Source: Gammaproteobacteria bacterium BRH_c0
GTDB taxonomy: Bacteria > Pseudomonadota > Gammaproteobacteria > Pseudomonadales > Porticoccaceae
NCBI GenBank assembly: GCA_000961645.1
Contig: LADM01000024.1
Span: 1-64,000 of the forward strand
Length of the DNA: 64,000 nt
Direction: 5' to 3'
Shown: positions 26,316 to 34,600 of the stretch, in pieces
Layout: each line of letters opens with the position of its first letter
Position numbering within the stretch: position 1 is the stretch's first letter
The notes under the pieces: model-generated
Database searches by the model: none
What the model saw: the letters and a program-made list of their open reading frames with translations, nothing else
What the model was told of the DNA's origin: nothing
Position numbers and translations under genes: made by a program

Positions 26316-27542
26316 TTATCCAGAACAATTCAAGCCCTGCCAGATATCCACTGCAGTCATTAGTCCACGTAGCTTGTTCTTTACCTCAAGCAACTCCTTT
26401 TCAGCTGATGATTCGGCAATGACGCCGACCCCTCCCTGCGTGTACAGAGTTTCGTCACAACTGAGAAGAGCACGAATATTTAAATAGGCTCCGACAGTTT
26501 TAGCGTTGGGGGCAACCCGACCAACAACCCCGCCATAGTAACGATTGGGCTCAGGATTATCCTGCATTCTTTCAGCTAATTCTGCCGGATAAGAGGTAAG
26601 CGGAGGAAACGAATCTTTCAAAAGACTAACCCAGTTTAAATCGGAACGCAGATCACCTGAAAGTTTGGAGTGCAAATGTCTCACCATGCCCATTTCAAGA
26701 ACATCCTGAAACTGGTCGATAGACAAAGAATTTTTTTCGACCAGGCTCTCCATCCGAGCCTGATATCGATTAAACGCCATCATGTGCTCTCGTATTTCCT
26801 TTGGATCTGATTTCAGCTCTTCAATCCAGCGCCTGTCCTTTTCAGGATCGGGCGAAATTCCGCGCGTAGAAGCAACCACATCAAACACTAAGCGCCTATC
26901 TTCAAGCTCAAACACATTCTCAGGGCTGCAACCGACAGACTGAATATTCTCACTGATTTTAATATAATGACTACAAGCTGAAGTTGGCTCACGACCAGCA
27001 AAAATCTCAAAAAACTTGAAAAGATCACCACGTGCTTTTTTCTGATAACCTCTCGAGACAATTAATTTACCCTCATATTGGGCAAGAAGGCTGATCCCAT
27101 CATGCAACCTCTTCACAAACTGATCATCTGACTGTGAGTCCCAGTGCGATGATGAAACAGATTCGGGATGAATAAATTTCTTGCTCTCTCGACCGGAGTA
27201 GACAAGTTCAACTTCATGCTTTGGCTGCAAACATAAAAAAAGTGGTAAACGATCATCCTGAAAATTTCTGATGTAATCCTGGCTCAACAGGAACACTGCG
27301 GGGCATTCAGGATCGATAAGATTGGCTAGCTGCTCAACTGGATTTCCTGCAAAATCCTTACATTCAACCTGATCACCACTGAAAACTTTTAACCTATTTC
27401 GATATATCTCTATCCGTTTTTCACAGCCAAATCCAATATATGAGGTTTTTTTGCGAGGAAAATGGAATAAGTAATTTGGATCACCAAATAGATGAGACAT
27501 TCGAACACATGAATCAACAGCAAGTTCCAACGCTTGCGACAT
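26316..27542 (-). CDS. Chorismate-binding enzyme, salicylate/isochorismate-synthase-like
   Basis: A 408-residue member of the MenF/EntC/PabB/TrpE superfamily. GKLIVSR keeps the lysine typical of isochorismate and salicylate synthases; CSPENVFEL holds the SPE glutamate; ASTRGISPDPEKD and DPKEIREHMMAFN give the Mg-binding glutamate; VRHLHSKLSG and QGGVGVIAESSAEKELLE hold the last metal site. Overall it reads most like MbtI/Irp9-type salicylate synthases. The segment that reads FPS.TASGIPKA in those enzymes is shortened to FPPLTSYPAELA here, without the glycine. It lies six bases after the ATP-grasp ligase stop, with GGGAG as ribosome site, so the two are coupled. The likely product is isochorismate or salicylate, supplying an aromatic group; this is inference. 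Confidence 0.83.
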   Translation of the reverse strand: MSQALELAVDSCVRMSHLFGDPNYLFHFPRKKTSYIGFGCEKRIEIYRNRLKVFSGDQVECKDFAGNPVEQLANLIDPECPAVFLLSQDYIRNFQDDRLPLFLCLQPKHEVELVYSGRESKKFIHPESVSSSHWDSQSDDQFVKRLHDGISLLAQYEGKLIVSRGYQKKARGDLFKFFEIFAGREPTSACSHYIKISENIQSVGCSPENVFELEDRRLVFDVVASTRGISPDPEKDRRWIEELKSDPKEIREHMMAFNRYQARMESLVEKNSLSIDQFQDVLEMGMVRHLHSKLSGDLRSDLNWVSLLKDSFPPLTSYPAELAERMQDNPEPNRYYGGVVGRVAPNAKTVGAYLNIRALLSCDETLYTQGGVGVIAESSAEKELLEVKNKLRGLMTAVDIWQGLNCSG

Positions 27543-27548
27543 AACAAT

Positions 27549-29501
27549 TTAACTCCCGAATTTTTTCAGGTACGTTGCCACAGCACTTACAACCTTTGAA
27601 CTATCTGCTGGCAATTGATGGCCGGCACTTATTGAAATACCTCGGCCTGATAATTTAGGGTTTGACTGACTATTACATAAAAGAGCTAGTCCTGAACAAT
27701 GAGGCACTAATAAAGGAGATATTTTTCGCAGAAAATGGCCATTATCAGCGTTTAATTCGCCTATGGTTATGAGCACATCAAACCGATCAAATGGCAGGCC
27801 TTCTTCAAGTACTTTAGCGTCACTAATACAGATAATCCCGGCACCAACAACTTTATTCATAAGCAAAAACATTGTCGAAGAGAAAATGCTTCCATCGTTG
27901 ACTGACACAGGAGTTCCGCTAACGATAAGACCTTCAGAGCGACTAACACCGATCTCTGACCATTCAGAATCCAGCACGGCCGTAAGCTCTGCTATAAAAT
28001 GTTCAGGAATTTCCTCTCCAACGACAACAATAAGCGGAATGCGTCCACCACGCCTGACTCTCGCTTCCAGTATTTTTCCATACAGGTGGGTTTGAGAAGC
28101 GGCAACCAACTGTGGCTGGGCATTAATTTCAATGATTCCACCGCCCACATCCCGCCAGGATCGTGCAATGTCAGGAATAATCAAATCGATGCCTGCCAGA
28201 TCCAGCCCTAGTACAGATGCCGCATTTACAGCGAGTAACCGATTATCGGGATGAACTTGATCCATAACTCCCTCTGGTGTACCTCCAGATGAAATATTGG
28301 CAGCCCTGCGCAAACAAACGAAGACTCCCGAGTCAAGAACACTGTTTCGATCAAACTTCTGCTCCACCAGCAAATCTTCGGCCTCCCTGTTTATAGTCAG
28401 CGGCCTCAAACTGGCCTGAGCATCATGACCCCTGCGCGGATCTTCGTTAGCTATAGCAATTAATTCTTCAACTGTATGCTTACCATCTCCAGTAATCCCA
28501 GCAGGTTTTCTGGTCAGAGCCCACTCTAAATTGCCATCAATTACCTGCAGTCGATAGTCTCTACCGTGTAGATGTTTTTGGACTAGAATAAATTTAGAAA
28601 TTTTCCGTGCTTCTTCCCATGCGATAGTCACCTGTTCTGCGTTCGTTAATCCTGACGCCACCCCTAGCCCGCCATCCTTATTTGCAGGTTTTATAACTAC
28701 GGGATAGCCAAGCTGTTCTGAGAGCTGAACAGCATCTTCGGCAGATTTGGCTACCCGATCATCCGGCACAGGCAAGCCCGCGAGACGCAGGAGCATACCG
28801 CATTGAAACTTATTCTTAGCCACAGTAACACCCATATCAGGTGTCAGTTGGGTTATAGAGCTGTTTAAACGGCCCTGATTTTTGCCCCACCCGATTTGGT
28901 AGTAGGGAGATATTAATGGCATCCATGGAATTTTCAGCTCATTCGCAGCAGACAGAAATCGAAGAGTGTTCGTCTGACCACTCTGAAGCGGCTTGAGATT
29001 TACCAGAAACCTTTGATAACTACTCTCAATTTCCTTTTTTACATCTTCCTCCAATTCAGCCTTGGAGAATGCTAGCAAAACTCGCAGCGACCATAAAAAT
29101 GTCTGGAACGATATTTGCGAATAGGGTGGATGATAGGGTACAGAGGCAACAATTTTCACCTCTTTCTCATTGCTTCGAACAGACAGAATCCTTCCGAACT
29201 CAAATATCGGGGCCCCCGCTGAACGCATCACTTTGCTAGAAAAATCCAGCGCCTTGGTAATAAATTTGGCGCCAGGTGAATCAATTTGCCGTTGTTCTGA
29301 AACCTGACCCGAACAGTCAATATTAAACATCTCGGCAATGCGGTTATCCAATTTTTGCCAATCTGAACTTTCCCACCCTGAAAATTCTTGCGCCGGTAGC
29401 GTGAACATGATCAGTATGCTGGGTGCCTGGCAGCCATAACCCATACCTTTGAGGACTTGGAGTTTTTTTACATTAAAACCAGGAGGTAACTTTTTGTTCA
29501 T
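27549..29501 (-). CDS. Cyanophycin-synthetase-like ATP-grasp ligase with reduced Mur-ligase domain (copy 2)
   Basis: A 650-residue paralogue of the protein at 16132-18132, matching it along the whole ATP-grasp region: VVIKPANKDGGLGVASG, AGITGDGKHTVEELIAIAN, LRRAANISSGG, DQVHPDNRLLAVNAA and IEINAQPQLV. As in copy 1 the Mur-ligase half is cut to about 163 residues, and the P-loop position reads VVGEEIPEHF, so only one ATP site should be active. The gene is much richer in A+T than copy 1, which suggests independent acquisition rather than recent duplication. It is coupled to the downstream salicylate-synthase-like gene and preceded by a GT1 glycosyltransferase. The ligated substrates are unknown; amino acid or aryl-amino acid amide bonds are possible. 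Confidence 0.85.
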   Translation of the reverse strand: MNKKLPPGFNVKKLQVLKGMGYGCQAPSILIMFTLPAQEFSGWESSDWQKLDNRIAEMFNIDCSGQVSEQRQIDSPGAKFITKALDFSSKVMRSAGAPIFEFGRILSVRSNEKEVKIVASVPYHPPYSQISFQTFLWSLRVLLAFSKAELEEDVKKEIESSYQRFLVNLKPLQSGQTNTLRFLSAANELKIPWMPLISPYYQIGWGKNQGRLNSSITQLTPDMGVTVAKNKFQCGMLLRLAGLPVPDDRVAKSAEDAVQLSEQLGYPVVIKPANKDGGLGVASGLTNAEQVTIAWEEARKISKFILVQKHLHGRDYRLQVIDGNLEWALTRKPAGITGDGKHTVEELIAIANEDPRRGHDAQASLRPLTINREAEDLLVEQKFDRNSVLDSGVFVCLRRAANISSGGTPEGVMDQVHPDNRLLAVNAASVLGLDLAGIDLIIPDIARSWRDVGGGIIEINAQPQLVAASQTHLYGKILEARVRRGGRIPLIVVVGEEIPEHFIAELTAVLDSEWSEIGVSRSEGLIVSGTPVSVNDGSIFSSTMFLLMNKVVGAGIICISDAKVLEEGLPFDRFDVLITIGELNADNGHFLRKISPLLVPHCSGLALLCNSQSNPKLSGRGISISAGHQLPADSSKVVSAVATYLKKFGS

Positions 29502-29583
29502 ATCTTGCTCATTAATTTATAGTAGCCTGTCAATTGGCAAATGATCTTCCGACTGCATAATCCGGCGACTTGACAGCCCCAGC

Positions 29584-30780
29584 TTAGTGCAAAGACTGTT
29601 CCAGTCGCTCATATAACGCTCTAACCCGTTCAACAAGCTTCGCACCATTCATTTCGGGAGATGACATTCGAAAGGGCTTGTGCCTGTTATGAATTGCCAA
29701 CCTAATGGCCTCCATAACCACTTTATCTACTGAATCTTCAGCAGGCGACAAAATCACTCCGCCGCCGCTTTCAACAACTCGCTGGGCGTAAAACACCTGC
29801 TCTTGCTGCCTTGGAATGAGAATCTGCGTAATACCATATAGATAGAACTGTGATGCTGTCTGGTGATTACCACCTGTTATTGCTAAATCAGCTTCCTTAG
29901 CCAACTCCTGGATATCCAGCGGCTGATCAACAAAGCGAATTGCAGGAAATTTTTGCTTTACGTCCTCAGGCATATCCCTGCTATACACCAATACTGCGCA
30001 GTTATTAGCTACGAGAACCCTGAATATTTTCTCACATTGTGGCGATGCTGACAGATAGGCAAATACTTTAATTCCTTTCTTTTCTGGCCAATCCTGTTTC
30101 ATACCAGATAAAGAAGGTGGCAAACCCAAATAATCAACCCCCGCTCTAACCTTATAGTGATCTAGCTCAGGAATCGTCGCGAACAGCTTTTCATCTACCT
30201 GATCATAGAGATCCTGGATTCTTGGCATCGTTGGCAAGCCTTTGCTCATCAGGTGCTGATTCAGCAACGCCAGCAATGCACTGTCGCTTTCACCAGCATA
30301 AACTTCTGCATTAGTTACTTTTTCGGCTCCCGGAAAAAATCCAAAATATTTTTCGTCTGTTGGGGGAATAAGAAACCCAGAGCCCACCACCCATTTAACC
30401 CAGTGATTTCCATAGCTAGCCAGCAGTGCTGTTGGGGCATGATCGTATACCACCACATCTGGCTGCACTGCCTTGAAAATACTTTCCCAGCCACTATCGA
30501 GCAATCTCACACGCTGGCTGTTGACATAATATCCGGTGATCATCTGGGAAAATGAGCACAGCGGCTTTGCATGTTGTTTTTTAATGATCTTGAGTCGGGG
30601 TGTAAGAAATATTTGCAAGGGATAGCCCGGGAATAATATCGGGATATTGTCCAGCTCGACCGCGGCCAACGACACGCTGTGCCCCCTGGACAGTGCTTCA
30701 TCGATAAAAGGTTTAAGATTTGACAAATGCCCGAGATTCGATCCCATTTCCCAAACACATAACAAATTCGCCACTGACAA
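29584..30780 (-). CDS. GT1/MGT-like glycosyltransferase
   Basis: A 398-residue GT-B protein resembling UDP-glucuronosyl/macrolide glycosyltransferases. The N-terminal domain begins LLCVWEMGSNLGHLSNLKPF, with the GxxGH pattern of this family. The C-terminal domain has IRFVDQPLDIQELAKEADLAITGGNHQTASQFYLYGITQILIPRQQEQVFYAQRV, equivalent to the donor-binding ...GG...E.L..G.P....P...EQ... motif. Members commonly glycosylate small lipophilic or aromatic acceptors, which fits the neighbouring salicylate-synthase-like gene, but the acceptor is not known. It lies 42 bp after the P-loop gene and 82 bp before the ATP-grasp ligase, all leftward. Confidence 0.85.
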   Translation of the reverse strand: MSVANLLCVWEMGSNLGHLSNLKPFIDEALSRGHSVSLAAVELDNIPILFPGYPLQIFLTPRLKIIKKQHAKPLCSFSQMITGYYVNSQRVRLLDSGWESIFKAVQPDVVVYDHAPTALLASYGNHWVKWVVGSGFLIPPTDEKYFGFFPGAEKVTNAEVYAGESDSALLALLNQHLMSKGLPTMPRIQDLYDQVDEKLFATIPELDHYKVRAGVDYLGLPPSLSGMKQDWPEKKGIKVFAYLSASPQCEKIFRVLVANNCAVLVYSRDMPEDVKQKFPAIRFVDQPLDIQELAKEADLAITGGNHQTASQFYLYGITQILIPRQQEQVFYAQRVVESGGGVILSPAEDSVDKVVMEAIRLAIHNRHKPFRMSSPEMNGAKLVERVRALYERLEQSLH

Positions 30781-30822
30781 ACTCCCAGGCAGTTACACGG
30801 TATAACGTGTCTAGTTAAATAC

Positions 30823-31473
30823 TTATGAATCAGATTTCATCAATTCAAGTCGCTTATTCACGACTCTCTCAAGATAAATAATGCGATCTTCAAGTGCTAC
30901 GATTTTTCTCGGGACTTCAATAATCTTATGTTTGTTACAAAACATATGAACAAGGCCCATAAGTGACACGTGGTGCTTCATTTGTGAAAATGGATTCATA
31001 TTTCGCTTTACCAGTTTCGCTCTATCCTGATCGACTTGTTCAAGGGGGAAGCTATTCCACGGCAAAATCACCACAAAGTCATAGCTTCTCAACTGCTTCA
31101 CCGCCAGAGACAGAAAGTCTGTCGTCTCTTTCTTTGACAGGTAATTGTGCAGTTGCAAATGTAACCAAAGATGGAGCAGATCTAGCGGCCCGCGGTCAGT
31201 GATAAAGCGTGTATTTTGCTCTTCTTCGGCAAGCTTAGTGCGATAGATTCCCAGAATTTCATCTCTGCATTCACCGGCTGTTTTTTTCTTGTTGCCACGA
31301 TCGATATTGGCATCAAACTGTTCATTAATTACATGCAGGGCCCATCGATCACTCAGGCTGTTTGACAGCGTTGTTTTGCCGATACCGCCAGCCCCCGTGA
31401 TATAAAGCTTCAAGGATCCTTTCTGAAGCCTAGTGAGGCCCGCTGTAACTGGATCGGAAAATTCAGTCTTCAT
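30823..31473 (-). CDS. P-loop NTPase / kinase-like protein
   Basis: A 216-residue protein with a Walker A motif ITGAGGIGKTTLSNSL near residue 26 and a likely second acidic/Arg site TRFITDRGPLDLLHLW. The layout (P-loop, DRG-type segment, short helical C-terminus) resembles AAA_28 / NadR-kinase or nucleoside-kinase-like NTPases, and not an ABC or AAA+ machine. The substrate is unknown. The C-terminal 40 residues form a charged helix (ALEDRIIYLERVVNKRLELM). It is the first gene of the leftward island operon and lies 102 bp below the terminator of the RTX gene, so it needs its own promoter or read-through. Confidence 0.72.
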   Translation of the reverse strand: MKTEFSDPVTAGLTRLQKGSLKLYITGAGGIGKTTLSNSLSDRWALHVINEQFDANIDRGNKKKTAGECRDEILGIYRTKLAEEEQNTRFITDRGPLDLLHLWLHLQLHNYLSKKETTDFLSLAVKQLRSYDFVVILPWNSFPLEQVDQDRAKLVKRNMNPFSQMKHHVSLMGLVHMFCNKHKIIEVPRKIVALEDRIIYLERVVNKRLELMKSDS

Positions 31474-31574
31474 TAGAAACGCTACTTCTTATCATCCATT
31501 AATTGTAAAAATTATACCACGCGGGCATTTTAGTCTGAATGGAAGCTCTGTACCTGCATGGGTAATTAGCAGGC

Positions 31575-31603
31575 AAAAAAAACCCCGCCTAAGGCGGGGT
31601 TTT
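31575..31603 (-). terminator. Strong intrinsic terminator of the DUF4214/RTX gene
   Basis: On the minus strand an 11-bp stem (AAAACCCCGCC / GGCGGGGTTTT with a TTA loop) is followed by eight T residues (plus-strand A run 31575-31582). It lies about 40 bases after the RTX stop codon and isolates that gene from the downstream island operon. Confidence 0.93.
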
Positions 31604-31640
31604 CAAAGGCTATTGCCTTTATTGGCTTGTCGCTACTCGC

Positions 31641-34600
31641 TTACGCGTTGTAACCAAAGGCCGTCAGGTTATCAACTACAGAGGACAGACCGATAGCCGT
31701 GGAGGCTTGGATATCTGCTACATAGTCGATGGCCCAGGTTTGGCCAGAGCCTGAATCAATGTCCTGCACGAAGTAAACTTCGAAATCAGTCAGGCCATTT
31801 TCATCGTTGTTGCGGCTCAGCATCACTACAGCGCGACCGTTATCGTCGATTCTGATAATGCCGTCAGCGCTAATGGTATCGATGTTGGCATCGCTCAGCA
31901 CGAAGCTGTCGCTTACCACGAGAACTGCGATATCACTGTTCGCTGACACGGACTCTTGCAGGCCATCGTTCCAGTTGGCATTTTCTACCCAGATAGAACC
32001 GGGAGAGAGGCCAAGGAAGCTGGTGAAGTCAAGGAAGTCCCTCTCGTCGATCGCCGGGTCTAAAGCATTGTCGTCTTCAAAGTTGAAGCCTGTAATGGTG
32101 TCGTGGCCCTGACTGTCTTCGTCAATAACCTGATCGAAGCCATAGTCGATGTTACCGAAGACAATAGTATCTTCGCCACCGTCCTGACCCGTGTAAAGGT
32201 TAATAGTGTCGTTACCAGCACCACCTTCGATCCAGCTGTAGTCTCCAGCCAAGGTGTTTACAGTGATATCGTCATCACCATCATTACCTTCGACAATGGC
32301 GTAATCACCGTCCTGTTCACCGAAGCTGTTAACAAGGATGGTATCGTTACCGTTGCCACCGTAGACATAGACATCGTCGTTGGTGTTTACAGTAATGTCA
32401 TCATCACCGTCGTCACCATAAACCTCAATATTGGCTAAATCGGCAGTGATGTTGATGATATCGTCACCGTCGTCACCATGAACGTGGACATCGGTGTACC
32501 ATTCGTCGCTGGTGCTCACGACAGTAATGTCATCGTTATCATCGCCACCTGAGACGTAGATATCGCCGCCAGCATTGACATAAATATCGTCCATGCCGTC
32601 GCCACCGAAGACATCAGCATCATCGTTGGCGTAGACGGTGATCTTGTCATCGCCAGAGCCGCCATACACATCTGCGTCGTCATCGGTATTGACGTAGATG
32701 TCATCATTGCCAGCTTCACCGTTGACGTAGATGTCGTCTTCACCACGGGCCACGATAGTATCAACATCTTCACCACCATGGATATGCTCTACATCATAAG
32801 CATAGAAGGTGCCATTGGTGCCGTTGTTGTCCAGGTAGGCACTATCATAATCCTCACCGCCATACGCATAGGTATCGCCGTCGTTGCCATTACCGTAGTT
32901 GTAGTTGAAGGTATCTTCACCATTGTTACCATAGACCTCTTCGACATTGCTCAGGTAGAGGTAGTCATTTCCGTCGCCACCAACAACCACATCATAACCG
33001 GCGCCGCCTTCAATCCAGCTTGTGCCGTCTTCGCCATAACCGCCGAAGCCCAGACCAAAGTAGTTGGAGCCTACTTCAAGGTAATCGTCGCCAGCACGTA
33101 AATCCCAAGCCAGGCCGTGGGTCATTGAGTGCAGAGTATCGTCACTGTAACCGGTGGTGATCTTTTGAAGGTTATAGGCGAAATTCTCAAGCTGCTCTTG
33201 ACCGTAGGTGGAGAAGATAGTGTTGAAATTCACCAGGCCTGTGGCCTCAACATTGAGCTCGGTTTCAAACTTCAATTCTTCGATATTCTCGAAGAGAGGC
33301 TGGTTGAGCTGGCTCATAATGGTTGCTGAGTCATTGCTCAGGCCAAAATGCATTTCAACTGTGTCCCAATCTTCGCCGTAGAAACCACCGCCATCAGCAT
33401 GGTCGCCAGGGTTCAGGTCAGCGGAGCTGTAGGCAAAGAAAGTGTTATCGACAAAGGAGCTACCGATCAGATTGTCATTCTCTGGGGTGAATACCAGTGA
33501 CGTGATCACGGTGATCGTCGCGCCGCCATCAAATGTAACGACTGGCGAGCCAAACTCAGCTTCTGTAATTGTTTGGCCATTGATTTTAACGACAACGTTG
33601 GATCCGCGCTCGATGATGACATTATCAAGAACACCCAGCTGTGATTCATCAACTTCGATATTGAGCACACTGCCATCTGGCACATTGTGGCCAACACGAA
33701 TGACCAGGTCAGAATCGCTGGTGGTCTGGTTGATAATTTCGCTGTTGAGGCTGATGGTCCAGGTTTGAGGAGAGTTGCTGTTAGACAGCAGTTCAATCAA
33801 TTCCAGGCCAGAGACATTCTCCAGGTCTTCTTCAGTGATAGTCGCACCATCCATAACGCGCAAGGTATCAACTACTGAATCAGCAGTCAGAATATCCGTG
33901 TCATCAAAACGCAGTGTGCTAAAGCTATCGATAGTTTCGTCGTTGGCAATGACGATATCGCGGGTATCACCACCCAGCAGGGCGAAGGTGTAGTTGTTGG
34001 TGTCCACACGAGTGATATCAACGGTCTGAGTACCCTCGGCTGATTCTGTGATTACAGTAACAGCATTATCCTGGGCAGTTTCAAAGATTTGATTGTCCAG
34101 TTCGAGAGTAATGTTCTCATTACGCAGATCGAAAATTTCGATGCTGGAGGTCTGATCAGTTTCAGACGCCTGAACCATACCATTTTGAAGGTTGCCGCCA
34201 ACATTGGTCAGAATCAGGGTATCGATATCGGCACCACCACTGATAACGTCCTGCACCGACAGATCACGGGCGCGCATTTCCAGCACATCATTGTCGTCGC
34301 CGAGGTCTACTGTCAGACGGTGATCAAGCTCAACATAGACGTAATCATTGCCGTCGCCACCCTGGATAATGGTACGCTCTTCAAGGCCGCCAACTTTGTT
34401 GGGAACGCCCTTGCCGTAGATGAACAGGTTATCATTACCATCACCCAGATCAACGTCGTGATTTCCAGCGCCGCCGAGGACATCAATCACAACTGTATCG
34501 ACATCATCGCCAGCATCAACAGTGTGATCGCCGGTACCAATGATCGTTATATTGTCATCACCGTCACCACCGTCGACAATTTGATTGCCCGTGTTCATGA

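Noticed and set aside
27549-29501. True cyanophycin synthesis locus
   Set aside because: Both ligases lack the Mur-ligase P-loop, and no cyanophycinase or isoaspartyl dipeptidase gene is in the window.
24030-31473. Standard salicylate siderophore cluster
   Set aside because: No NRPS, aryl-adenylating enzyme, TonB receptor or ferric reductase gene is present.
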